In this document: in pieces, positions 55,191 to 63,703 of the stretch | How positions within the stretch are numbered: the first letter of the stretch is position 1 | How the letters are laid out: each line of letters starts with the position of its first letter | NCBI GenBank assembly: GCA_022828105.1 | Contig: JAJEJC010000007.1 | Coordinates: 392,885 to 456,884 of the forward strand | DNA from: Dehalococcoidia bacterium | GTDB taxonomy: Bacteria; Chloroflexota; Dehalococcoidia; Bin125 | Direction: 5' to 3' | Length of the DNA: 64,000 nt | The notes under the pieces: generated by a model | The model's input: only the letters and a program-made list of their open reading frames with translations | What the model was told of the DNA's origin: nothing | Databases searched by the model: none | Program-made: the position numbers and the translations under genes

Positions 55191-56147
55191 GTGACCCTGG
55201 TGACCGACGACACCACCAGAACTTCGCGACAGCAATTGTCCCTTTTGCCAGACGAGGTCGAACACACGCAAGGGCAGGGAGAGCCGCCGAATCAAGAAGA
55301 GCAAGCTGTTGTTCGACCAGTGCACGCCAACTTGGCTTGCCAGGACAATCTTGAGTTCATGCGTGGCATTCCCGACGGCAGCTTCAAGCTGATTGTCACA
55401 TCCCCGCCCTACAACCTCGGTAAGCCGTACGAGCGAAGGGCCGAGCTCGACGCCTATCTCGAACAACAGGATCAGGTGATCGAGGAGTGCATCCGGCTAT
55501 TGCATCCGCAAGGTTCGATCTGTTGGCAAGTCGGCAACTTCATCGACAACGGCGAAATTGTGCCGCTCGACACGCTCCTCTATCCGCTCTTTCGAGGGCG
55601 CGGGCTCAAGTTGCGCAACCGCATCGTCTGGCATTTCGGCCACGGTCTGCATTGCACCAACCGTCTTTCGGGACGCTACGAGACCATCAACTGGTGGACG
55701 GCCGGCGACGACTACACCTGGAATCTGGACCCCATCCGCGTTCCCTCGAAGTATCCGGACAAGCGCCACTTCAAGGGTCCCAACATCGGCAAGCTGTCGG
55801 GCAACCCAATGGGCAAGAATCCGAGCGATGTGTGGGAATTCCCGAACGTGAAGAGCAACCACGTCGAGAAGACCATCCACCCTTGTCAGTTTCCGGTCGA
55901 ACTCGTCGAACGCTTGGTTCTGTCGATGACTAACGAAGGCGACGCCGTCTTTGACCCCTACATGGGCGTCGGCTCCGCCCTGATCGCGGCACTCAAACAC
56001 GGTCGAGACGCCGCAGGCTGCGACATCGTCGAAGAGTACGTCGAGATCGCAACACAGCGCGTCGCCGAACTGGAAGCCGGCACACTGAAGACTCGCCCCA
56101 TGGGGAAGCCCATCTACGATCCACGTCTGCCGCGTGGGGGCCACTAA
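55191..56147 (+). CDS. Type II DNA methyltransferase, beta class, probably N4-cytosine
   Basis: A 318-residue methyltransferase. The catalytic motif SPPYN (residues 71-75) precedes the SAM motif FDPYMGVGSAL (254-264), the order of the beta class. SPPY rather than DPPY favours N4-methylcytosine. It would protect the host DNA from the endonuclease encoded next, whose ATG overlaps this stop (TAATG). Starts at GTG 55191 or GTG 55200 are possible, with AGGAG upstream. Base composition is lower in GC than the flanking genes, as usual for a mobile restriction-modification pair. Confidence 0.9.
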   Translation: MTLVTDDTTRTSRQQLSLLPDEVEHTQGQGEPPNQEEQAVVRPVHANLACQDNLEFMRGIPDGSFKLIVTSPPYNLGKPYERRAELDAYLEQQDQVIEECIRLLHPQGSICWQVGNFIDNGEIVPLDTLLYPLFRGRGLKLRNRIVWHFGHGLHCTNRLSGRYETINWWTAGDDYTWNLDPIRVPSKYPDKRHFKGPNIGKLSGNPMGKNPSDVWEFPNVKSNHVEKTIHPCQFPVELVERLVLSMTNEGDAVFDPYMGVGSALIAALKHGRDAAGCDIVEEYVEIATQRVAELEAGTLKTRPMGKPIYDPRLPRGGH

Positions 56148-56758
56148 TGCACATTGGCGCCAGATACTCACACCTCAACGGCGAGGAGTATCTGCTGGTC
56201 CACCATCCTCAACTGCTCCGTGAGGTCGAGAGCGTCATTGCCGAGGTCGATGCTGAGTCTTGCCGGACGAAAGTCTCCCGGGAACAGAGAACTCTGGGCC
56301 GTCGACTCTTCGCCCCGAAGGAGATGAACGCCGCGTTCAAGAGCGGCCTTGAGTCCTGCGGCTGGAAGGAACGGCGGAATCAGTTCTGGGTGACGGACGA
56401 CGAGCAGATCCTGCGGGGTGTTCTCGGAATGTCTGCCGACCAACAAAAGGCCGCCATCGAGGCGCAAGGCCGCAAGGCCATCGGTTCATACAACCAGACG
56501 GACTTCGTCAAGGACCGGGTCGCCGTTGAAGTCCAGTTCGGCAAGTACGCCTTCGTTGCCCACGATCTGTTCGTTAAGCACCTCAGCTTCTATGTGTCCG
56601 ACATCATCGATGTCGGCATCGAGATCTTGCCAATGAAGTCCCTTGAAGTGCAGATGTCATCCGGCGTCGCTTACTACGAACGAGACCTGATGAACGTAGT
56701 CCGCCAGGGCCGCGGAGTCCCCGCTGTCCCCCTCGTCCTGATTGGCGTGGAGCCCTAA
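56147..56758 (+). CDS. Type II restriction endonuclease, BglII/BstYI family
   Basis: A 203-residue nuclease. Residues Asp119, Glu128 and Gln130, in QTD and EVQ, keep exactly the spacing of the catalytic Asp84, Glu93 and Gln95 of BglII, and the surrounding NQTDFVKDRVAVEVQFG and HDLFVKH resemble that family. Members cut at sites with a GATC core such as AGATCT or RGATCY. The paired N4-cytosine-type methyltransferase fits such sites. The last codon and stop abut a MITE-like element. I infer family from motif spacing; the exact site is not known. Confidence 0.82.
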   Translation: MHIGARYSHLNGEEYLLVHHPQLLREVESVIAEVDAESCRTKVSREQRTLGRRLFAPKEMNAAFKSGLESCGWKERRNQFWVTDDEQILRGVLGMSADQQKAAIEAQGRKAIGSYNQTDFVKDRVAVEVQFGKYAFVAHDLFVKHLSFYVSDIIDVGIEILPMKSLEVQMSSGVAYYERDLMNVVRQGRGVPAVPLVLIGVEP

Positions 56759-56928
56759 GGCCTGTTCACATGGAGGCAAATCCCCGAAGAATCTCCGTCA
56801 TTCCCGCGCTTGTCGCGGGTATCTCGCCGCACACTGCGCCGACACCAGTGCCCAATACGGCGAGATTGCCGCGGCAAGCGCGGTAATGACGTTGGTATCT
56901 CACCGTCGAATGTCTTTGTGAACAGGTC
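56759..56928. mobile_element. MITE-like palindromic element
   Basis: A 170-base element bounded by 12-base inverted repeats (GGCCTGTTCACA at 56759-56770 and its near complement at 56917-56928, 11 of 12 matching). Inside, 56797-56828 and 56859-56890 pair at 28 of 32 positions, forming a long hairpin whose core recalls the GTCATTCCCGCG type of bacterial repeats. CTA flanks both ends and may be a target duplication. It encodes no protein and lies directly behind the endonuclease stop codon. Confidence 0.75.
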
Positions 56929-56955
56929 CTAGCCGAGGCATCCCGCTCCATCCCG

Positions 56956-59949
56956 CTACCGCACCATCACGATCACCTTGACTGGCTCACCTTCTGTGAC
57001 GTTGACTCGCCAGGCCCAGACGTCGGAGTCGGCGAAGCTGTAGATGTCGCGGCGTGGGATCAGGCGCTTGTCCTCGTCGGTCAGGACGCGGACGGTGAAG
57101 TCCTCGAAGTCGTGCTCGCCGGTGTTCCTCAGCTTGAAGTAATGGGTCGAGAACCAGCGCGTCTGCTCCAGCGTCGAGAGTCCGGGGCAGTCGTCGCGCA
57201 CGAAGTCGATGACCAGCAGCAGCTCGACTCCGTCGGGCGCGTCGAGCTCCCACTCCTGCGTCGACTCGGGTGAGAGCGGGCGGCGCGGCTCGATGCAGAT
57301 CGCCTCCGGCGTTTGGTCCTCGCGGTACTCGACGATGAATATCTTGTCGCCGAAGTCACAGGTGTCGGGCCGCGCGCCGTCGCGCTCGTAGACGCGCCAG
57401 ACATCCGGGTTGTCGACGGTCGACGCGTACACGGCATAGCGCCCGTGGTAGCGCTCAGAGGGGTGGACATTGCAGATCCGGCCAGAGAACTGCGGCTGAA
57501 TCGGTCCGTCGTAGAGCGGCTGCGTGAAAGCGGAAGCGGAGCCGTGCGCGGGCGGACCGTCGTTCTGGTGTCGGGGGCGTTCCGCCCGCGACCGCATCGC
57601 CATCCAGGACGCCTCCACCGTCTCCGCCCGCAACAGGTCGTCGCCGCCCAGCGAGATGCCCAGCAGTGACTGGTCGCAGAGGTCGATCAGCGGCGACCCG
57701 TGCCGCCCGTTGCCGGTCGGCTCGACGCGCAGCACCCGTTCGCTCAGATCGGACACGTTGAGCACGGTGACCAGGTAGCGTGCCGCGTCGCCTGCGGGAT
57801 AGGTCAGCAGGTGAACGTTGCGATCGATCAGCTCGTCGCCGGTGGAACCGAAGACGGCCGTCGCGCCGAGCTCTGCCTGCTCCTCGGGATCGAACAACTC
57901 GACCAGGGCCAGGTCGTTGCGCGGATCACTCGCGACGCGCACGACCGGCAGGGTCTGTTCGCCGCGTGAGACCACGCCCCACGGCGCTCCATCGGGGACC
58001 CGCGCAAGGTTGACCAGGAACTGTCGATTGCCAACGTGTACGGCGGTCCCCGTCCCGGCCAGGGAGTTGAACTGCCAGGCATAGAGTTCCTGCGGGTCTC
58101 GATACCGACAGGTCAGAGCAGACGTCGGCGTATGCGCGCTGATCGCCGTTGAGCCCGCAGGCAGACTCACAGACCACGAGATCGGCGCAGTTTCCCGCCA
58201 ACGGCCCGACTCGACGGCGGGGCTGAGCCAACCGCCATCCGAGCCGCAGTGAATCATGCCCTCGGCGAACAGACACACGCGAACTGTATTGGACTCGGAG
58301 TCGATCCGAGCGGCAATCTCAACTGAGACCTCGACGGTTCCAAACTCCTGGAGCGCGTCGGGTTCCCGGTCGACCTCCAGCGGTACGATCCAGCGCTCGA
58401 CGCCGGCGGCGATCCGGACGGCGACCGGTGTGAATGTGGCGTCGGCCGACCAATCCTGCCAGAAGGTGGCGACCGGGGAGTCCGCCGCTGCCGTGATGCC
58501 TGAGTACGACTTTCTCGACCACGCGCCCACCAGCAACGACCCGTCTGCGCCGATCAGCGTCGCGCCGAGATCAGTGCCGGGCGGCTGCGGGATCGCAAAG
58601 TCGACCCGCATCGAGTACTCGCTTACGTTGGGGCACTCGGGTGCCGGGTCCCGCACCGTGATCCGCAGCGAGCCGAACGGCCGACTTGACCCGTGCAGCA
58701 CGCGCGGAGCGCCAGTGTTGGAACAGTCATCCGCCAACGGTGGATCGGCTGCGACTGCGGCGAGCGCCGCCACATAGGTGAATCCGTTGTCGAGGTCGTC
58801 GGGGCCGGACGCTCCGCAGACACCAATCTGCGTCCAACCGGCTCGCTCCAGGTCGGCGCGGACCTCGGACTCATCGGCGACAGCCGAGACGGCGATCCAC
58901 CAATCGGCATCCAGCTCCGAGCAGTCCACATCCTGCGGCGGTTCCGGTCCGTAGTGCCAGATCAGGCGTCCTGCCGCTCGTAGCGCGGGAGGCACGGAGG
59001 ACGGCATTGCCGGCCAGCGCCGCCAGGCATCGCTGATCTGCCGCAGCGAACGCATGAGTGTTCCGCCGGAGTGGGTGTAGGACCAGCTTGAGCCGCCGGC
59101 CCAGGTGACGCCGATCACTTCGCCACAGGCGTCGAACATCGGTCCGCCGCTGTTGCCGCCCCGAACCACCGCCGAGGTCTGGATGTTGTCCTCCCAAACC
59201 TGACTCACCACGCCGCCGCCGGAGATGGTGAGCGCCTCGCCGCCGGGATAGCCGATTAGGTAGACCGATTCACCGACGTCGTCCACGCTCGGGGCGCGCA
59301 ACCTCAGCGCAGGCACCTCCTGCACCAGTCCCGGCGCGTCTACCTCCAGCAGAGCCAGATCAAGGTCGGGGTCCGTTCCGAGCACAGCGGCGCCGATCGT
59401 CCGCCGGCCGTGGATCAGGGAGACAAACGGCGGACGGCCTCTGATGACGTGATAGGCCGTGACGAAGCGGCCGTCGCCGATGTGGAACGCCGTCCCAAAG
59501 GTCCCCGAGGTCTCCACTTTCCAGGTCGCCGCGAGCATCCGCTCAAAGTTGGGCGTACATGAACCAGCGGGCTCTGCCCCAACGGCGACCTCGGACACGT
59601 ATCGGATCGCCTCGTGATCGATCGGCGCGGACCAGGAGACTTCGCTGCTGGTCACCCATCGGTCGCGTGAGGCTTGCCGAAGATTGAGGAACCGCGCCGA
59701 CGGGCAGATGGATTGTCCGTCGTCGGTTCGCAGACAGAGCTCGATCGCGCCGTCTCCGGCAGACCTCGTGACAATCTGCGCGCTGAAGTCGTAGCGGGCT
59801 TCAATCGACTCCGGAGGCTGCGCCAGTCCAACCCGGCCAGCGAGGATTGCGACAATGGCCGCAACCGCCAGGCAGGCGAAGCCTGCGGCGGCAACGAGCG
59901 TCTTCGTACGGTGCGGGCGGCGCTGGCTCGGCGGTCTCATCACCGCCAA
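56956..59949 (-). CDS. Exported two-domain trypsin-like protein, second domain inactive, with two novel modules
   Basis: A 997-residue protein with a signal or anchor segment (residues 17-42). The order is: novel module (about 55-109), trypsin-like domain with His167, Asp197 and Ser267 (GGNSGGP), a middle region, a second novel module (about 539-593), and a second trypsin-like domain (about 626-780) in which the His position is Ala649 and the Ser position is His750, with only Asp679 kept. The repeat of module plus protease implies an internal duplication followed by loss of activity in the second copy. A further beta-rich C-terminal part of over 200 residues is unassigned. It likely works outside the cytoplasm. 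Confidence 0.82.
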   Translation of the reverse strand: MAVMRPPSQRRPHRTKTLVAAAGFACLAVAAIVAILAGRVGLAQPPESIEARYDFSAQIVTRSAGDGAIELCLRTDDGQSICPSARFLNLRQASRDRWVTSSEVSWSAPIDHEAIRYVSEVAVGAEPAGSCTPNFERMLAATWKVETSGTFGTAFHIGDGRFVTAYHVIRGRPPFVSLIHGRRTIGAAVLGTDPDLDLALLEVDAPGLVQEVPALRLRAPSVDDVGESVYLIGYPGGEALTISGGGVVSQVWEDNIQTSAVVRGGNSGGPMFDACGEVIGVTWAGGSSWSYTHSGGTLMRSLRQISDAWRRWPAMPSSVPPALRAAGRLIWHYGPEPPQDVDCSELDADWWIAVSAVADESEVRADLERAGWTQIGVCGASGPDDLDNGFTYVAALAAVAADPPLADDCSNTGAPRVLHGSSRPFGSLRITVRDPAPECPNVSEYSMRVDFAIPQPPGTDLGATLIGADGSLLVGAWSRKSYSGITAAADSPVATFWQDWSADATFTPVAVRIAAGVERWIVPLEVDREPDALQEFGTVEVSVEIAARIDSESNTVRVCLFAEGMIHCGSDGGWLSPAVESGRWRETAPISWSVSLPAGSTAISAHTPTSALTCRYRDPQELYAWQFNSLAGTGTAVHVGNRQFLVNLARVPDGAPWGVVSRGEQTLPVVRVASDPRNDLALVELFDPEEQAELGATAVFGSTGDELIDRNVHLLTYPAGDAARYLVTVLNVSDLSERVLRVEPTGNGRHGSPLIDLCDQSLLGISLGGDDLLRAETVEASWMAMRSRAERPRHQNDGPPAHGSASAFTQPLYDGPIQPQFSGRICNVHPSERYHGRYAVYASTVDNPDVWRVYERDGARPDTCDFGDKIFIVEYREDQTPEAICIEPRRPLSPESTQEWELDAPDGVELLLVIDFVRDDCPGLSTLEQTRWFSTHYFKLRNTGEHDFEDFTVRVLTDEDKRLIPRRDIYSFADSDVWAWRVNVTEGEPVKVIVMVR

Positions 59950-59982
59950 TGGTACGCGTGCTCGGCGTAATCCAGGCAGTGA

Positions 59983-61311
59983 CTACTGCGCGCGGTAGCG
60001 AACGAGCTGCCGCTTGATCCCGCCGACGTGCAAAGAGCTTGGCACCATCTGCGGCTCGCCAGCCAGTTCCAGGTTCGGCAGGATCGGCAGCAGCGCATGG
60101 AAGATGGAGCGCATTTCCCAGCGGGCCAGGTTCGCGCCGAGGCAGAAGTGTTCGCCATAACCGCCGAAGGCGAAGTGGTCGTTCGGGTCGCGGCGAATGT
60201 CGAACTTGTAGGGGTCGGGGAAGACCTCTTCGTCGCGGTTGGCCGACGGATACCACATCACGATCGAGTCGCCCTTGCGCAGCGTCTTGCCGCGCAGCTC
60301 GAGGTCCTCGGTGACCGTCCGCTGGAACTGAATCACGACCGAGGTCCAGCGCAGGATTTCCTCGACCGCGGAGGGCACCAGCTCGGGGTGAGCGACGAGG
60401 TCGTCAAGCTGGTCGGGGTGGTCAAGCAGCGCCTTGACACCGCCGGAAATCGAGTTTCGGGTCGTCTCGTTGCCCGCGCCGATCAGCAGCCGGAAGTAGG
60501 ACGAAATCTCACGCGGGGTGAGCTTGTAGCCGTCGATGTCGGCGCGCAGCAGGTCGCTGAGCAGATCGTCGCCGAGGCCGTTGGTCTGTCGATCGCGAAC
60601 GAGTCCCTCGTTGTAGAGGTTGAACTCCAGGTTGACCCGGCGAATCGTCTGTTCGCGATCCTCGCCTGGCAGGCGGAACTCGGGGTCAGCGGCGCCGGCC
60701 GAGGTTTCGGTCCAGTGGAAGACCTTGTCCCAGTCTTCTTCCGGCACGCCGCCCATGTCGCAGATAGCGGCGACGGGCAGCTTTGCCGATAGCTCGTGGA
60801 CGACATCGACCGCCGAAGTCGCGCCGCGCTCGGCGAAATCGTTGACGATCGAATCGGCGAAGCTGGAGACGTAGTTGTCTGCCATCTCGGCGAAGTGGTC
60901 TTCCAGCCGCTTCATCATCCTCGGAGTGAAATGGTGAGCGACGAGGCTGCGATGCTGCCGGTGCTCGGGCGGGTCCATGAAGATGAAGTCTGGCGGATCG
61001 GACGGATGCCCGCCGTAACGGTTGGCGTTGATCTCGCGTCCGCGCTCGCCGATGCCGATCGACTCGGTGTCGTTCATACGCAGGATTTGCGTGTTCGAGA
61101 ACAGGTCGGGATGGGAAGAGATGTAGCGGATGTCGGCGTGCTTGGTGATCGCCCAGAACGGCTCGAAGTTGGGCCGCTGGTACCAGTAGACCGGCGCCTC
61201 CCGGCGCAGGATGTCCCAGGCCTCCCAGGGGTATCCGTGATCGACGTATAGCGACGTGTCGGTGATGTTCAGGTTGTCAAGCGTCAGTGCGGGTCGTTCA
61301 GCGGTAACCAT
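59983..61311 (-). CDS. Cytochrome P450, downstream member of a tandem pair
   Basis: A soluble bacterial P450 of 442 residues. The heme-binding region is FGGYGEHFCLG with Cys390 as ligand, the oxygen-binding I helix has AGNETTRN (279-286) and the ExxR pair is EEILR (Glu318, Arg321). GGAGG precedes the ATG. It is a close paralogue of the P450 upstream and has the same length. The small ferredoxin at 54881 is the likely electron source. The substrate could be a terpenoid, sterol or fatty acid; sequence alone does not decide. Confidence 0.94.
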   Translation of the reverse strand: MVTAERPALTLDNLNITDTSLYVDHGYPWEAWDILRREAPVYWYQRPNFEPFWAITKHADIRYISSHPDLFSNTQILRMNDTESIGIGERGREINANRYGGHPSDPPDFIFMDPPEHRQHRSLVAHHFTPRMMKRLEDHFAEMADNYVSSFADSIVNDFAERGATSAVDVVHELSAKLPVAAICDMGGVPEEDWDKVFHWTETSAGAADPEFRLPGEDREQTIRRVNLEFNLYNEGLVRDRQTNGLGDDLLSDLLRADIDGYKLTPREISSYFRLLIGAGNETTRNSISGGVKALLDHPDQLDDLVAHPELVPSAVEEILRWTSVVIQFQRTVTEDLELRGKTLRKGDSIVMWYPSANRDEEVFPDPYKFDIRRDPNDHFAFGGYGEHFCLGANLARWEMRSIFHALLPILPNLELAGEPQMVPSSLHVGGIKRQLVRYRAQ

Positions 61312-61322
61312 TCGAGACCTCC

Positions 61323-61352
61323 ATGGTCATCCCGGGCTATCGGGATCACCAT
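61323..61352 (-). terminator. Stem-loop between the two P450 genes
   Basis: Bases 61323-61334 pair with 61341-61352 at 11 of 12 positions around a six-base loop. It lies in the 73-base gap between the two P450 genes, just before the ribosome site of the second. Partial termination or processing is possible. Confidence 0.5.
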
Positions 61353-61384
61353 GAAGATACTCGGTTCCGCGCTCGATTTGAACG

Positions 61385-62713
61385 TCACGCCGGCCGGTGG
61401 CGGACCATCTGGCGCTTGATCCCTCCGACGTGGAGGAACGCGATCACGTTCTCGGGCGGAGCGACGAGCTCCAGGTTGGGCAGGATTGGCCGTAGGGCGT
61501 GGAAAATCGCCCGCATCTCCCAGCGTGCGAGGTTCGCGCCGAGGCAGAAGTGCTCGCCGTAGCCGCCGAACGCGAAGTGATCGTTCGGGTCTCGCTTGAT
61601 GTCGAAGCGGTAGGGGTCTTCGAAGACATCCTCGTCGCGATTCGCCGACGGGTACCAGAGCACCACCGACTCACCCTTGCGGATCGTCTTGCCGCGCAAC
61701 TCGACGTCCTCGACGGCGGTGCGCTGGAACTGGATCACGATCGAGGTCCAGCGCAGAATCTCCTCAACGGCCGACGGAACCAGCGATTCATCGTCGATCA
61801 GCATTTGCATCTGATTGGGATGGTCGAGCAGCGCCTTGACGCCGCCGCTGATCGAGTTGCGGGTCGTCTCGTTTCCGGCCGCCAGCAGGAGGACGAAGTA
61901 GCCGTGAATCTCGGCCGGCGAGAGATGGCGCCCGTCAATCTCGGCACGCAGCAGGTCGCTGAGCAGGTCGTCGCCCAGACCCTCGCGCCGGCGCTGCTCA
62001 ATCAGTTCGTTGTTGTAGCGAAACCATTCAACGCCGATGCGATCAGTCGCCTGGCTCGGCGACTCGCCAGGCAGGCGGAACTCAGGATCATCGGCGCCGA
62101 CGAGCACTTCCGTCCACTCGAAGATCTGGTCCCAGTCCTCCTCTGGGACGCCGCCCATCGCGCAGATCGCGGCGACCGGCAGCTTGGCCGAGAGCTCGTG
62201 GACAAGGTCGACGGCCGATCGCGAGCCCTTCTCGGCAAAGTCGGCGACGACCTTCTCGGCGAAGTCGGAAACGTAGTTCTCCGCCATCTCCGCGAAGTGG
62301 TCTTCGAGCATCTTCATCATCCGCGGCGTGAAATGCCGCGCGACAAGCCCGCGGTGCTGACGGTGTTCGGGCGGGTCGAGGTAGATGAAGTCGGGCGGGT
62401 CGTCCGGGTGACCGCCGGTACGGTTGGTGCCGGCCTCGCGCTGGCGCGAGGCAGTGCCAAGCTTCGACGCGCGGTTCAGCCGAAGCATCTGCGAGTTGGA
62501 GAACAGCTCCGGGTGCGACGAGATGTAGCGAATGTCGGCGTGCTTGGTGATCGCCCAGAAGGGCTCATAGCCGGGCCGCTGGTACCAGTAGACCGGCGCT
62601 TCCTGGCGAAGCAGATCCCACTCGGCCCAGGGATAGCCGATGTCGCGGTAGCGGTCGGAGTCGGTGATGTCGACGGTGTCGACCGTCAGTGCGGGCGCTT
62701 CGGCGATGACCAT
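61385..62713 (-). CDS. Cytochrome P450, upstream member of a tandem pair
   Basis: A 442-residue P450 from ATG 62713, chosen because GGAGGAG lies upstream and because it makes the protein align end to end with the neighbouring P450; the frame extends 24 bases further without support. It has the same FGGYGEHFCLG heme loop (Cys390), AGNETTRN and EEILRW. Substrate-recognition stretches between residues 75 and 105 and around 205-245 differ from the paralogue, so the pair may have different substrates. It diverges from the alpha/beta hydrolase gene. Confidence 0.94.
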   Translation of the reverse strand: MVIAEAPALTVDTVDITDSDRYRDIGYPWAEWDLLRQEAPVYWYQRPGYEPFWAITKHADIRYISSHPELFSNSQMLRLNRASKLGTASRQREAGTNRTGGHPDDPPDFIYLDPPEHRQHRGLVARHFTPRMMKMLEDHFAEMAENYVSDFAEKVVADFAEKGSRSAVDLVHELSAKLPVAAICAMGGVPEEDWDQIFEWTEVLVGADDPEFRLPGESPSQATDRIGVEWFRYNNELIEQRRREGLGDDLLSDLLRAEIDGRHLSPAEIHGYFVLLLAAGNETTRNSISGGVKALLDHPNQMQMLIDDESLVPSAVEEILRWTSIVIQFQRTAVEDVELRGKTIRKGESVVLWYPSANRDEDVFEDPYRFDIKRDPNDHFAFGGYGEHFCLGANLARWEMRAIFHALRPILPNLELVAPPENVIAFLHVGGIKRQMVRHRPA

Positions 62714-62762
62714 GTGTCTCCTCCAACGTCCCATCACAGATGGGATGGACTCCGTCTGTTCA

Positions 62763-62791
62763 GAGACAGACTAGCGCCGTCACTTTAGACT
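62763..62791 (+). promoter_or_regulatory. Candidate promoter for the alpha/beta hydrolase gene
   Basis: GAGACA (62763-62768) and TAGACT (62786-62791) are 17 bases apart, in the divergent gap before the gene at 62826. TAGACT recurs at other presumed promoters in the window. The -35 match is only partial. Confidence 0.4.
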
Positions 62792-62825
62792 TTGCGCGAC
62801 GCCCAACAGAAGCAGGAGAGGCCCG

Positions 62826-63686
62826 ATGGCAGAAGTGATGCGACCGGACGGCACGATCATTCACTACGAGGTCTACGGCGAGGGCAACAGCGAGATTCCT
62901 CTGTTGCTGTTCGCGCCGGGCGGAGTCAACTCGCAGATCGAGTTCTGGCAGCGCTCGATCATCAATCCGATTGAGGCCTTCTCGGACGAGTTCACGGTGA
63001 TCGGCATGGATCAGCGTCACTGCGGTCAGTCCAAGACCGGGCTCACGGCGTTCAGCTACGACGAGGCGATGAAGGACCAGATAGCAGTGCTCAACGACCT
63101 CGGCGTCGCGCGCGCGCACGTGATGGGCGGATGCATCGGCTGCGCGTACGCCTTGCGACTCGCCGACCAGGCTCCTGCACGCGTCGCCGGGGTCGTGATG
63201 CAGGATCCGGTCGGGCTGGACGAGACGAACTCGCCCGAGACCTTCTACGAAATGTTCAATCCGACGATTCGGCTCTGCCGCGCGGAGGGCCTGGAAGCAG
63301 TGATTGAGGCCGCTCAGCGCGATCCGGTTTTCATGCAGAACGACGAGGCCGGTCCGTTCGCGCAGCGCATTCACGACGAACCGCTGTTCGCCGAGGCGGT
63401 GCGCAACATCCGACGCGAGGGCTACATCGCCCTGGTCGTCGAGTTCCGCGACGGGATGTGGCCGCCGGTCGAACCCTACTTCGCCGTCAACGAGGTCGCG
63501 GTGCAGCGCACCTATTCGCCGATGCTGGTCATCCCCGGCGCGGACCCGTTCCACCCGACCGGGATCGGGCATCGCATCTGCAACGAGGCACCCAATGCCC
63601 GCTGCCTCGACGTCGACGCCCGCTCGCCGGAGAAGCTTCCGGCTACGCTCGACTCAATCCGCCAGTTTCTCCGCGAGACCGGCTAA
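62826..63686 (+). CDS. Alpha/beta hydrolase with a cysteine in the nucleophile position
   Basis: A 286-residue alpha/beta hydrolase. FAPGG supplies the oxyanion region and GMDQRHCGQS follows strand 4. The nucleophile elbow reads GGCIG, so Cys103 stands where most members have Ser. Dienelactone hydrolase also uses Cys at this point, so the enzyme may still be active. A C-terminal VIPGADPFHPTGIGHRI gives plausible Asp and His partners. AGGAGAGG precedes the ATG. Neighbouring P450s suggest it may act on their products. Confidence 0.85.
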   Translation: MAEVMRPDGTIIHYEVYGEGNSEIPLLLFAPGGVNSQIEFWQRSIINPIEAFSDEFTVIGMDQRHCGQSKTGLTAFSYDEAMKDQIAVLNDLGVARAHVMGGCIGCAYALRLADQAPARVAGVVMQDPVGLDETNSPETFYEMFNPTIRLCRAEGLEAVIEAAQRDPVFMQNDEAGPFAQRIHDEPLFAEAVRNIRREGYIALVVEFRDGMWPPVEPYFAVNEVAVQRTYSPMLVIPGADPFHPTGIGHRICNEAPNARCLDVDARSPEKLPATLDSIRQFLRETG

Positions 63687-63703
63687 ACAAAGGAACATCA
63701 CCC

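Noticed and set aside
56766-56951. A 61-codon minus-strand frame downstream of the restriction gene
   Set aside because: It falls almost entirely in the palindromic element and has no coding character.
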